From Rhizobium leucaenae USDA 9039 (GTDB taxonomy: Bacteria > Pseudomonadota > Alphaproteobacteria > Rhizobiales > Rhizobiaceae), in assembly GCF_000426285.1 (NCBI RefSeq), contig NZ_AUFB01000027.1, positions 1-52,602 of the forward strand: DNA of 52,602 bases, read 5' to 3'. Shown here piece by piece: positions 15,037 through 23,336 of this stretch (positions are counted from its first letter, which is position 1; the number at the start of each line of letters is the position of its first letter). The position numbers were made by a program, and so were the translations under genes. The notes under the pieces were generated by a model, which saw nothing but the letters and a program-made list of their open reading frames with translations, did not search any database and was not told the origin of the DNA.

Positions 15037-16929
15037 ATGGCAGGTCGCGGAGACAATTCCAAAGCGAAGCCGGGCGCTCCGGTGGACATGGAGCCGTTGC
15101 GTCGGGCGATTACCGGCTGCGTGCGCTCGATCGCCGGCGATGCCGAGGTCGAGGTGGCCTTCGCCAACGAACGGCCGGGGATGACGGCCGAGCGCATTCG
15201 CCTGCCGGAGCTTTCGAAGCGGCCGACGGCGCATGAGCTGGCGGTGACGCGCGGTCTCGGCGATTCCATGGCGTTGAGGCTCGCCTGTCACGATGCGCGC
15301 GTGCATGCCACCATGGCGCCGCAGGGCGCCGAGGCGCGTTCCATCTTCGATGCAGTCGAACAGGCTCGCGTGGAATCGATCGGCGCACTGCGCATGAGCG
15401 GCATGGCCGCCAACCTCAATTCGATGAATTCGGAAAAATACGCCAAGGCGAATTTCACCGGCATCGAACGGCAGGAAGACGCGCCGATTGGCGAGGCCAT
15501 GGCGATGATCGTGCGCGAGAAGCTGACCGGTCAGCAGCCGCCGGCAAGCGCCGGCAAGGTGCTCGACCTCTGGCGTTCCTTCATCGAGGACAAGACCGGC
15601 GGCGAACTCGACAATCTGCTTTCCGCCATCAACGACCAGCAGAGCTTCGCGCGCGTCGTCCGCAATATGCTGACGGCCATGGAAATGGCCGAGGAATACG
15701 GCGACGAGGAGATGGAGCCTGACAGCGACGAGGAGTCCGCCGAGGAGGACAAGCCGAGCGGTGAGGACCAGGACGATCAGGATGTCGAGAGCGATGATGG
15801 CTCCGACGCCGCGCCTGCCGAGGACAGCGAAGCCTCCGACGAGGAGATGGACGACGGCGAGATGGACGGCGCCGAAATCTCCGACGACGACATGAGCGAA
15901 GAGGGCGAAGAGGATTCGGAGACGCCGGGCGAGACCCGCCGTCCGAATACGCCTTTCGCCGATTTCAACGAAAAGGTCGACTACCACGTCTTCACCGAGG
16001 AGTTCGACGAGACGACGACGGCGCAGGAACTCTGCGACACGGTGGAGCTCGAGCGCCTGCGCGCCTTCCTCGACAAGCAGCTCGCGCATCTGCAGGGTGC
16101 CGTGGGGCGGCTCGCCAATCGCCTGCAGCGCCGGCTGATGGCGCAGCAGAACCGCGCCTGGGATTTCGACCTTGAAGAGGGCTATCTCGACCCGGCGCGT
16201 CTGACGCGTCTGATCATCGATCCGATGCAGGCGCTCTCCTTCAAGATGGAGCGCGACACGCAGTTCCGCGATACGGTCGTGACGCTTCTGATCGACAATT
16301 CCGGCTCCATGCGCGGCCGGCCGATCACCGTCGCAGCTACCTGCGCCGATATTCTGGCGCGCACACTGGAACGCTGCGGCGTCAAAGTCGAAATCCTCGG
16401 CTTCACCACCAAGGCCTGGAAGGGTGGGCAGGCACGCGAGAAATGGCTTGCCGGCGGCAAACCGCAGACGCCGGGCCGGCTCAACGATCTCCGCCACATC
16501 ATCTACAAATCGGCCGACGAGCCCTACCGGCGGGCGCGCACCAATCTCGGCCTGATGATGCGCGAAGGTCTGCTCAAGGAAAATATCGACGGCGAGGCGC
16601 TGATCTGGGCGCATAACCGCCTGCTTGGCCGCCGCGAGCAGCGCCGCATCCTGATGATGATCTCTGACGGCGCGCCGGTTGACGATTCGACATTGTCGGT
16701 CAATCCGGGCAACTATCTTGAGCGGCACCTGCGCGCCGTGATCGAGCAGATCGAGACACGTTCGCCCGTGGAGCTGCTGGCGATCGGCATTGGCCATGAC
16801 GTCACGCGCTACTATCGCCGTGCCGTCACGATCGTCGATGCCGACGAGTTGGCCGGCGCCATGACCGAGCAGCTCGCATCCCTATTTGAGGATCAGGCAA
16901 GCCTGCCGCGCATGCGTCGCGCAAGCTGA
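15037..16929 (+). CDS. cobT: Aerobic cobaltochelatase subunit CobT
   Basis: A 630-residue partner of CobS. The N-terminal domain is followed by a long acidic linker (about residues 220-310, mostly Asp/Glu/Ser) and a C-terminal von Willebrand A domain whose MIDAS motif reads DNSGSMRG, with later Thr and Asp ligands (SDGAPVDDS). The acidic linker is normal for CobT and not a sign of decay. It is co-transcribed with cobS. The adenosyltransferase gene at 44305 serves a later step of the same pathway. Confidence 0.96.
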   Translation: MAGRGDNSKAKPGAPVDMEPLRRAITGCVRSIAGDAEVEVAFANERPGMTAERIRLPELSKRPTAHELAVTRGLGDSMALRLACHDARVHATMAPQGAEARSIFDAVEQARVESIGALRMSGMAANLNSMNSEKYAKANFTGIERQEDAPIGEAMAMIVREKLTGQQPPASAGKVLDLWRSFIEDKTGGELDNLLSAINDQQSFARVVRNMLTAMEMAEEYGDEEMEPDSDEESAEEDKPSGEDQDDQDVESDDGSDAAPAEDSEASDEEMDDGEMDGAEISDDDMSEEGEEDSETPGETRRPNTPFADFNEKVDYHVFTEEFDETTTAQELCDTVELERLRAFLDKQLAHLQGAVGRLANRLQRRLMAQQNRAWDFDLEEGYLDPARLTRLIIDPMQALSFKMERDTQFRDTVVTLLIDNSGSMRGRPITVAATCADILARTLERCGVKVEILGFTTKAWKGGQAREKWLAGGKPQTPGRLNDLRHIIYKSADEPYRRARTNLGLMMREGLLKENIDGEALIWAHNRLLGRREQRRILMMISDGAPVDDSTLSVNPGNYLERHLRAVIEQIETRSPVELLAIGIGHDVTRYYRRAVTIVDADELAGAMTEQLASLFEDQASLPRMRRAS

Positions 16930-17011
16930 ATAGCCGATAGTCAAACCTGCATTGGCCTTCGGGCCGGTGCTTCTGTCGATTTCCGTCCAGTTGCAAGGCC
17001 CGTGAGAGCCC

Positions 17012-18028
17012 ATGAAACGCCTTTGCCGCGCGACCATGCTTGTGATGCTGCTCGCCGGCTGCGGCTCTGTGGATACTTCGGAGGGTGGGCCGGCGGACAT
17101 CCATGCGACGGCGATTTCGGCGTTCAAGCCCGGTTCCGAGCAGACACGGTTCGGTGCGCTTGAATTTCTTGGCGGTCTCGAACTCAGCTCCGGCAATGCG
17201 CTCCTCGGCGCCCTCTCCGCCATCCGCTTCCGTCCGGATCAGCGTCATTTCGTTTCGGTCCTCGACACCGGCCATTGGTTGACCGGCGCCATAGAGCGTG
17301 ATGAGGACGGCAGGCTGAAGGGCATCGTCGATGCCCATATCATGCCGATGATCGACCGGCTCAGTGAGACGGATGCCGGCAAAGGCGCGATGGATGCGGA
17401 GGGGCTGGCGCTGCGGGGCAATCACGTGCTCGTCAGCTATGAGCAGAATCATCGCGTCGATATCTATCCTGATCCCGGTTTCGAGACATCGCCGCCGGAT
17501 GGCAGCATTCCGATCCTTATCCCGAAGAGGCAATTGCGAGCCAACCGCAGCCTGGAAGCTCTGATGATCGCGCCGCAATCGAGCCCGCTTGCGGGGGCCG
17601 CGGTGATCGTCGCGGAGCGCAGCTTAGACGATCAGGGCAACATGCTGGCGGCGATCCTCGACGGACCGCTGAAGGGCCGCTTTACAGTGCGCCATAGCGA
17701 CGATTTCGACGCCAGCGACGGCGTTTTTCTGCCCGATGGCGATCTGCTGTTGCTGGAGCGGCGCTTCGATCTGGCGCATGGCATCGGCGTGCGTATCCGC
17801 CGCATTGCCGGCGGCGACATCAAACCGGACGCTGTCGTCGACGGCAACGTCATCTTCCAGGCAGGATCCAATCTGCAGATCGATAACATGGAAGGGCTGG
17901 ACGCCTTCCGCGCTGCCGACGGAACGATCCACCTGATCATGGTTTCCGACGACAACCATTCGATTCTGCAGCGCAGCCTGATGCTGGAGTTCCGGCTGCG
18001 GGACGAGAATCTTGTCAGCCAAAAATGA
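17012..18028 (+). CDS. Esterase-like phytase-family lipoprotein
   Basis: A 338-residue exported protein with lipobox LLAGC (Cys about residue 18), matching the esterase-like activity of phytase family (beta-propeller fold). Typical blocks are FLGGLELSS, DTGHWLTG, the AEGLAL segment with DAEGLALRGNHVLVSYEQNH, and DNMEGLDAF near the C-terminus. Acidic residues in these turns probably bind calcium. True phytase activity is not established for the family; phosphate or ester hydrolysis is an inference. It is followed by a shared terminator with yhhQ. Confidence 0.82.
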   Translation: MKRLCRATMLVMLLAGCGSVDTSEGGPADIHATAISAFKPGSEQTRFGALEFLGGLELSSGNALLGALSAIRFRPDQRHFVSVLDTGHWLTGAIERDEDGRLKGIVDAHIMPMIDRLSETDAGKGAMDAEGLALRGNHVLVSYEQNHRVDIYPDPGFETSPPDGSIPILIPKRQLRANRSLEALMIAPQSSPLAGAAVIVAERSLDDQGNMLAAILDGPLKGRFTVRHSDDFDASDGVFLPDGDLLLLERRFDLAHGIGVRIRRIAGGDIKPDAVVDGNVIFQAGSNLQIDNMEGLDAFRAADGTIHLIMVSDDNHSILQRSLMLEFRLRDENLVSQK

Positions 18029-18030
18029 GA

Positions 18031-18051
18031 AAGCCCGCGACATGCGGGCTT
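18031..18051. terminator. Bidirectional hairpin terminator
   Basis: AAGCCCGC, loop GACAT, GCGGGCTT forms a perfect 8-bp stem just after the esterase stop and 24 bp before the yhhQ stop on the other strand. It sits exactly between two convergent genes and can serve both. Confidence 0.7.
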
Positions 18052-18074
18052 CATGGAATTGCGTCGGTAGCTGT

Positions 18075-18710
18075 TTACGCGGCGCGGACCGGCTGCATCG
18101 GCTTCAGCACGTTCATCAATGCGCCGTAAGGCAGCAGCATGACGAGGCCGACGGTCACCTTGACCGAGAAATCACCAATCGCCCAGGAAATCCAGCGCGG
18201 TGCCGACGTCGAGAAGGCACCGAGGATCGGCGCCCAGTCGATCGCGAAGGGATCGTTCGGGCCGAAGAAGACGAAGAAGGGCGCAAAGGCGAAGGAGAAG
18301 AACATCACCGTGTCCAGCATCGAGCCGATCAGCGAACCAAACAGCGGCGCGCGCCACCAGGCCATGCGGCGCAGGCGGTTGAACACCGAGATATCGAGAA
18401 GCTGGCCGGCGAGATAGGCCGAGCCGGAGGCGATGGCGATGCGCGGCTGTGCAGTGAAGAAGGAGAGCGTAACACCGACGACGAAGCCGGCGAACACCAC
18501 CTTGCGCGCCGCCTTCGGGCCGAACTGCCGGTTGGTCAGGTCGGTGATCAGAAAGGCGACGGGATAGGTGAAGGCACCCCAGGTCAGGATATCCGCGAGA
18601 TTGATGCCGGCGAGCGTCGCCTGCAGCGGATATTGCACGAGGATGTTGGAGGCGACGACGATGAGCGTCATCAACAGAACGTAGATAAGCGTATAGCGTG
18701 ATTTCAGCAT
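18075..18710 (-). CDS. yhhQ: Queuosine precursor transporter YhhQ (COG1738)
   Basis: A 211-residue inner-membrane protein of the VUT/YhhQ family with about six helices, importing preQ0/preQ1-type queuosine precursors. Typical blocks are ASNILVQYP, TYPVAFLITDLTNRQFG, the IASGSAYLAGQLLDI segment and GSLIGSMLDTVMFF. The start MLKSRYTLIY at 18710 is preferred over a longer reading to 18755, because the extension would translate through the structured leader. Immediately upstream is a preQ1-I-like element, which fits feedback control of precursor uptake. Confidence 0.92.
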   Translation of the reverse strand: MLKSRYTLIYVLLMTLIVVASNILVQYPLQATLAGINLADILTWGAFTYPVAFLITDLTNRQFGPKAARKVVFAGFVVGVTLSFFTAQPRIAIASGSAYLAGQLLDISVFNRLRRMAWWRAPLFGSLIGSMLDTVMFFSFAFAPFFVFFGPNDPFAIDWAPILGAFSTSAPRWISWAIGDFSVKVTVGLVMLLPYGALMNVLKPMQPVRAA

Positions 18711-18740
18711 TTTTTTATCCTGGGTGATGCCACCAGTTGG
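18707..18740 (-). promoter_or_regulatory. Candidate preQ1-I riboswitch in yhhQ leader
   Basis: On the minus strand CTGG (18736-18733) can pair with CCAG (18722-18719) as P1. A short loop containing GCAU precedes the CCC, and an A-rich tail GATAAAAAA runs into AATGC at the start codon. The loop GCAU can pair with AUGC of the start region to make the second pseudoknot helix, sequestering the AUG. The layout of short P1, C-containing loop, CCC, AUAAAAAA and pseudoknot partner resembles the preQ1-I class (as in the B. subtilis que leader), and the gene is a known target type. P1 is only four pairs, so this is a candidate. Confidence 0.5.
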
Positions 18741-18743
18741 AGG

Positions 18744-18773
18744 AAAACCGGACATGGAAAAAGGCCTGTCCGG
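18744..18773 (-). terminator. Hairpin terminator after rpmB
   Basis: On the minus strand CCGGACA and TGTCCGG form a perfect 7-bp stem with a 12-base loop, followed by TTTT. It lies 50 bp past the rpmB stop and just upstream of the yhhQ leader element. It probably ends the rpmB transcript, although a role in the yhhQ leader cannot be excluded. Confidence 0.6.
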
Positions 18774-18822
18774 AGGTTATCCGTGCAAGCCTTTTAGCCC
18801 GTATGATATCGAGAAGTGTGGC

Positions 18823-19122
18823 TTACGCGGCTACAGCAGCTTCAGCGGACTTCTTGACGATCTGTCGACGCAGCAGGCGGGCACGCATGCTGAGCTCGTT
18901 TTCGCTTGCCTTGATAAGGAAAGCGTCGAGACCGCCGCGATGCTCGACCGAGCGGAGTGCTGCAGCGGAAACGCGCAGACGGTAACGCTGGCCAAGAACG
19001 TCAGAAATCAGCGTGACCTGGCAGAGGTTCGGCAGGAACCGACGCTTGGTCTTATTGTTGGCGTGGCTGACATTGTTGCCCACGAGGACGGCCTTGCCGG
19101 TCAATTCGCACATGCGGGACAT
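18823..19122 (-). CDS. rpmB: 50S ribosomal protein L28
   Basis: A 99-residue L28 with the family opening MSRMCELTGKAVLVGNNVSH, then ANNKTKRRFLPNL and VSAAALRSVEHRGGLDAFL. Length matches alphaproteobacterial L28, which has a C-terminal basic extension (SMRARLLRRQIVKKSAEAA). It acts in the large ribosomal subunit. It is monocistronic on the minus strand, with its own hairpin before yhhQ. Confidence 0.97.
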   Translation of the reverse strand: MSRMCELTGKAVLVGNNVSHANNKTKRRFLPNLCQVTLISDVLGQRYRLRVSAAALRSVEHRGGLDAFLIKASENELSMRARLLRRQIVKKSAEAAVAA

Positions 19123-19359
19123 GAAACACCTACTTTTGTTTTTCTTGGCCATCGGATAGTCATCCCGGGCAAAGCCCGGCGCGCAATCCAACAGGCCATA
19201 ATTGGAAAGTTGCGGTTCTATAGTCAGCGCGGCCGGCTACGTCAAGCCAAACCTTGAGCTTTCCCGCAATTCCGTCAAAAAGCTGCTGTTTTCTGATTGT
19301 CGCAGCAGGTGCATAAAGCGCCTATATATGCTGCCTGCTCTTTGTTGAAGGCTTTGGTC

Positions 19360-20136
19360 ATGGTCCATTTTCGAAGGTGGCTTTTCATTTCGGCTCTGCT
19401 GGCGTCGATGCCCTCCATGGCATCGGCCGAGGAACTGCGGCACGAAACACAGTATCGTGTGGCGCTTGCTGGTTTTCCGATCGCGAGGGCGGATTTCAAG
19501 ACCGAGGTCAAGGATAAGCAGTTCACCATCCGGGGCGATATCACGTCGGCCGGTCTTGCCGATCTTGTCACGTCCATCGATGCGAAAACCGATGTGTCCG
19601 GCACAGTCGGCGACAACAGGCTGCAGGCGACGCATTACAAGCTTTTTTATAAGAGCGGCAAAAAGGAACGCACCTATGATGTCGCCTATGCCAACGGCAA
19701 CGTGACCTCGAATACGATCACGCCGGAGCCGAAGCGGCCGCAAAGCTGGATTCCGCTCAGCGACGGCGATCTGCACTCGGTGCTCGACCCGATTTCCGGG
19801 ATGATCTTTCCGATTACCCCCAGTCTCAATCTCTGCAACCAGACCCTGCCTGTCTTCGACGGTGAGATGCGCATGGATCTGAAGCTGTCGCCGAAGGGAT
19901 CGCACCCGTTTTCGACGGATGGCTTCAAGGGCAAGACGATCGCCTGCGGCGTTCGCTTCACGCCGAAGAGCGGCTACAAGGGAACGCGCAAGGATTACCT
20001 TTATCTCGCCAAAAGCGATGGCATGGAGATCTGGTTTGCCAAGGCCGATGCCATGAATGTATATGCGCCCGTCTACGTCCGTATCCCGACGCAATACGGA
20101 ACGGTGACGATCACCGCAGTGAAATACGGCAGCTAG
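19360..20136 (+). CDS. DUF3108-domain exported protein
   Basis: A 258-residue protein with a cleavable signal peptide (MVHFRRWLFISALLASMPSM, cleavage near ASA/EE). The mature part matches DUF3108, a beta-rich periplasmic family of unknown function: it begins YRVALAGFPIARADF and continues through YKSGKKERTYDVAY and the C-terminal WFAKADAMNVYAPVYVRIPTQYG. GAAGG lies eight bases before the ATG at 19360; the longer reading from 19297 crosses this site. It may act on the cell envelope, but no activity is established. Confidence 0.82.
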   Translation: MVHFRRWLFISALLASMPSMASAEELRHETQYRVALAGFPIARADFKTEVKDKQFTIRGDITSAGLADLVTSIDAKTDVSGTVGDNRLQATHYKLFYKSGKKERTYDVAYANGNVTSNTITPEPKRPQSWIPLSDGDLHSVLDPISGMIFPITPSLNLCNQTLPVFDGEMRMDLKLSPKGSHPFSTDGFKGKTIACGVRFTPKSGYKGTRKDYLYLAKSDGMEIWFAKADAMNVYAPVYVRIPTQYGTVTITAVKYGS

Positions 20137-20179
20137 ACGGGCTTGGAGAGACGCCCGCAGCGGCAGACTGGGGGCCAAC

Positions 20180-21079
20180 GTGAAACTTCGTGCGACATTG
20201 ACGGGATTTACGGCCATCGTGATGTGGTCGTTCCTGGCGTTGTTGACGGTGGCATCGGGTAAGATGCCGCCGTTTCAATTGCTCGCCATCTGTTTCGCCA
20301 TCGGCAGCATTCCCGGCATTCTTGTTCTCGCGTTGAGGCCGGAGCGCCTGCGGCTGCTACGCCAGCCCGCCAAGGTCTGGATCACCGGCATCGCCGGGTT
20401 GTTCGGTTATCATTTTCTCTATTTCACTGCGCTTCGCCATGCGCCGGCGGTCGAGGCGGGTCTGATTGCCTATCTTTGGCCATTGCTGATCGTTGTCGGC
20501 TCGGCGCTTCTGCCGGGCGAGCGGCTGCGCTGGTACCATATCGTCGGCGCCGTGATGGGGCTTGCCGGCACGATACTGATCGTCGGTCGCAACGGTTTTC
20601 ACTTCGAGGGCGCTTATGCCATCGGCTATAGCGCGGCATTCCTCTGCGCTTTCACCTGGTCCGGCTATTCATTGATCACCCGGCGGTTCGAGGAGGTATC
20701 GACCGATGTCGTCACCATCTTCTGCCTGGTGACTTCAGCCCTTTCCTTCGTCTGCCATCTTGGCCTGGAAAAGACGATTTGGCCGGACGCAGGGTCGCAG
20801 TGGGTCGCAGTACTTGGGCTGGGCCTCTTTCCGGTTGGTGCCGCCTTCTATGCCTGGGATTACGGTGTCAAGAACGGCGATATCCAGATCCTCGGCGCGG
20901 CCAGCTATGCCGCGCCGCTGCTGTCAACCCTGATCCTGACATTGTTTTGCTTTGCCGAGCCAAGCTGGGGAATCGCGCTTGCCTGCCTTCTGGTCACAGG
21001 AGGGGCGGTACTGGCGGCGCATCGCATGATCCTGCGCCGGGATGGTGTTGAAAGAGCGCAGGCGGAAGCGGCGGAATAG
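20180..21079 (+). CDS. EamA-family exporter (YddG-like)
   Basis: A 299-residue drug/metabolite transporter with about ten membrane helices, two EamA repeats and a GTG start. The pattern GFTAIVMWSFLALLT at the start and FYAWDYGVKNGDI late resembles the YddG branch, which exports aromatic amino acids. The substrate is inferred only from this similarity. It follows the DUF3108 gene by 43 bp and may be co-transcribed; it is convergent with the VOC gene. Confidence 0.82.
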   Translation: MKLRATLTGFTAIVMWSFLALLTVASGKMPPFQLLAICFAIGSIPGILVLALRPERLRLLRQPAKVWITGIAGLFGYHFLYFTALRHAPAVEAGLIAYLWPLLIVVGSALLPGERLRWYHIVGAVMGLAGTILIVGRNGFHFEGAYAIGYSAAFLCAFTWSGYSLITRRFEEVSTDVVTIFCLVTSALSFVCHLGLEKTIWPDAGSQWVAVLGLGLFPVGAAFYAWDYGVKNGDIQILGAASYAAPLLSTLILTLFCFAEPSWGIALACLLVTGGAVLAAHRMILRRDGVERAQAEAAE

Positions 21080-21090
21080 CTCCGCCGCAG

Positions 21091-21528
21091 TCAGCTCAGT
21101 TCTTGGGCGAGGCCAATGAGAAGCCCTTCAGGCCCGCGGATGTAGCAAAGCCGATACGCGTCCTTATACTGCACGACTTCGCCCACGAGCTGCGCGCCGC
21201 GATTGCGGAGCCGTTCAAGGGTATCGTCGATGTCATCCACCGTGAACATGACGCGGAGGTAGCCCAGGGCATTGACCGGGGCGTTGCGGTGATCCTCGAC
21301 GACAGGCGGCGTGAGGAAGCGGGATAGCTCGAGCCGGCCGTGGCCATCCGGCATACGCATCATGGCAATCTCGACGCGCTGATCGCCCAGTCCAGTGACA
21401 CGTCCGGCCCATTCTCCTTCGATCGTGGCCTGCCCTTCGAGTTCAAGGCCGAGTTCGCGAAAGAAATCAATCGTCCCTTCGAGGTCATCGACGACGATTC
21501 CTATGTTGTCCATCCGTTTCAGCGCCAT
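21091..21528 (-). CDS. VOC-family (glyoxalase-fold) protein
   Basis: A 145-residue protein with two beta-alpha-beta-beta-beta modules typical of the vicinal oxygen chelate fold: MDNIGIVVDDLEGTIDFFRELGLELEG at the start and FTVDDIDDTLERLRNRGAQLVGEV in the second half, ending with YIRGPEGLLIGLAQEL. The fold binds a divalent metal, and members include lyases, dioxygenases and resistance proteins. The ATG at 21528 follows GGAG; a TTG five codons upstream is less likely. Function is not assignable. Confidence 0.85.
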   Translation of the reverse strand: MALKRMDNIGIVVDDLEGTIDFFRELGLELEGQATIEGEWAGRVTGLGDQRVEIAMMRMPDGHGRLELSRFLTPPVVEDHRNAPVNALGYLRVMFTVDDIDDTLERLRNRGAQLVGEVVQYKDAYRLCYIRGPEGLLIGLAQELS

Positions 21529-21574
21529 GTGTCCAATCTCCAAGGTGTCATCCAGGCCCTAAACTCATGAAACT

Positions 21575-21593
21575 GCTTGCCAGGTCGGCAAGC
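21575..21593 (-). terminator. Hairpin after esterase gene
   Basis: GCTTGCC and GGCAAGC form a perfect 7-bp stem with a 5-base loop, between the stop of the exported esterase and the start of the VOC gene, both on the minus strand. No strong T run follows, so termination is only plausible. Confidence 0.45.
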
Positions 21594-21620
21594 TTATGAG
21601 TCTACGGCCTGATCTGGATG

Positions 21621-22778
21621 TTATTTCTTGAAGACCTTTTCCAGAAAGGCCACGAGTGAGGGCCGCCAGACATCCATCTCATGCTGGAGGTCCGGATATT
21701 CGTGATAGTCGTGAGCGATCTTCTTGTCGTCCAATACGGACTTCAGGCCGGCGACATCCTTGCCGACGACCTGATCCTTGCTTCCGACCGTCACCGTGAA
21801 GTTGCGCAGGGCCTTGTTGATTTTTTCTGGCTCCTTCAGCACAGCGTCTACGGTCTTGTTCGGAACGGTCGTCGTGCTGACGCCGCTGAAGGTCGCAACC
21901 CAGCCGAAGGTGTCAAGATGCGAGAGGCCGGAGACGAGCGCCTGGTATCCGCCCTGCGACAGGCCAGCCACCGCGCGTCCGTCAGCATCGCTGCGCACCT
22001 GGTAACGACTAGTCATATAGGGGATGAGATCCTCGATGAGCTCGCGATCGGCTGCTTCGGCATTTGCCGGATAGAAATCCTTGCGCCGTTCGGCGGCGGG
22101 AAAATTTTCGGCAATCGCGTCCGGCACGTCGGTTTCCGTATCCGGAATGACGACAATCATCGGCTCGATCTTCTTTTCCGCCAGCAGATTGTCGAGGATC
22201 TGCGGTGCTCGACCCTGTTCAACCCAGGACGCGGCCGTGTCGCCGAAGCCGTGATAGAGATAGAGGACGGGCAGGGGCTTCGAAGGGTCGCTGTAGCCGG
22301 GCGGCGTATAGACGTACATCTGGCGCTCCGAATTGAGCGCTTTGGAATGCAGCGTCACCAGCCGCAGGTCACCGTGCGGAACGTTGCGCGTATCGAGGAT
22401 ACTGCCGGGCACCAGAATGAGGCTGGTATTCACCTGCCGCTGTGGCTTGGGCGAATTCGTGCCGGGATCGATGCTGCGAAAGCCATCGACATTGAAGTAG
22501 TACTCATAAAGGTTGGGCTTTAACGGCTCGGTCTTGCCAGCCCATATGCCATCATCGCTGCGTTGCAGCGCGATCGGATCGTGCGAGCCGAGATGGACTG
22601 TCACGGCTTTTGCCGAAGGGGCGTAGAGGCGGAATGTGATCGAACCGTCCTTCTCGACAGAGGTGACGAATTCCTTCAGCGGGCGATCCGCCGGCGGTGC
22701 GGCGGGAACGTCAAGGGCAGCGGCAGGAAGGCTCATCACGCAACCCGCCATGACAAATATGGGAAACAACAAACGCAC
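21621..22778 (-). CDS. Exported esterase of the enterochelin esterase/Fes-like family
   Basis: A 385-residue alpha/beta hydrolase with an N-terminal signal peptide ending near AAALD. An Ig/CBM48-like N-terminal domain (GSITFRLYAPSAKAVTVHLG) precedes the esterase D-type hydrolase domain: LYLYHGFGDTAASWVEQG, then the nucleophile elbow GLSQGG, and His in the C-terminal YPDLQHEMDVWRPSL. Such proteins act on siderophore esters, feruloyl or acetyl-xylan esters. The substrate is not predictable here, and no siderophore genes are nearby. Confidence 0.85.
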   Translation of the reverse strand: MRLLFPIFVMAGCVMSLPAAALDVPAAPPADRPLKEFVTSVEKDGSITFRLYAPSAKAVTVHLGSHDPIALQRSDDGIWAGKTEPLKPNLYEYYFNVDGFRSIDPGTNSPKPQRQVNTSLILVPGSILDTRNVPHGDLRLVTLHSKALNSERQMYVYTPPGYSDPSKPLPVLYLYHGFGDTAASWVEQGRAPQILDNLLAEKKIEPMIVVIPDTETDVPDAIAENFPAAERRKDFYPANAEAADRELIEDLIPYMTSRYQVRSDADGRAVAGLSQGGYQALVSGLSHLDTFGWVATFSGVSTTTVPNKTVDAVLKEPEKINKALRNFTVTVGSKDQVVGKDVAGLKSVLDDKKIAHDYHEYPDLQHEMDVWRPSLVAFLEKVFKK

Positions 22779-22910
22779 GAAAAAACCTCCTCCACATCAA
22801 GCAATTCTCTCTCTCCCCGTGTAAAGCTGACGCAGTATTGCGCTTTTTCAAGACGGCCGCGCGCAAAGCAGCCACCTTAGGTCGTGTGCGGTATCCAGCA
22901 ATGTGAAAGA

Positions 22911-23336
22911 TCAGATCGACGAAGGCTTCCAGCCGGGAGCTGCCATTTCGAAGCTGGAAAAATCGAAGCCCGGCGCGACCGTACAGCCGACAAGGGTGAA
23001 ATCGCCGAGACTTTCGGCGGCCTGCCACCAGTCGGCAGGAATGATCGCCTGTGGACGCTCGCCTTTTGCGAGGTCGATGCCGAGGACGATCGTGTCGTTC
23101 GCCTTGCCGTCGGCGGAGCGATGTAGCGCGAGCGGCGCACCGGCGTAATAGTGCCAGACCTCCGCGGCATCGCGCACCCGATGCCAATGCGAGCGCTGGC
23201 CCGCTTGCAGGAGGTAGTAGATCGCCGTCGAATGGCCACGGCTGCCGCCATGCTCGTCGCGGAATGTCTGCACATACCAGCCGCCTTCCGGATGCGGCTG
23301 CATGGAAAGCGTCTCGATGATCTCTTCCGGTCGCAT
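22911..23336 (-). CDS. DUF985 cupin-domain protein
   Basis: A 141-residue single-domain cupin of the DUF985 family: PHPEGGWYVQTFRD, then SHWHRVRDAAEVWHYYAGAPL carrying the His and Glu metal ligands, and WQAAESLGDFTLVGCTVAPGFDFSSFEMA. Its biochemical role is not established. Its start codon overlaps the gloB stop by one base (TGATG), so it is translationally coupled to gloB and may handle a related detoxification step. Confidence 0.88.
   Translation of the reverse strand: MRPEEIIETLSMQPHPEGGWYVQTFRDEHGGSRGHSTAIYYLLQAGQRSHWHRVRDAAEVWHYYAGAPLALHRSADGKANDTIVLGIDLAKGERPQAIIPADWWQAAESLGDFTLVGCTVAPGFDFSSFEMAAPGWKPSSI

Noticed and set aside
15700..15970. Acidic low-complexity tract in cobT as an anomaly
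   Set aside because: The acidic linker is a normal part of CobT proteins.
14911..16797. 628-codon minus-strand frame opposite cobT
   Set aside because: Shadow; cobT has clear VWA and acidic linker.
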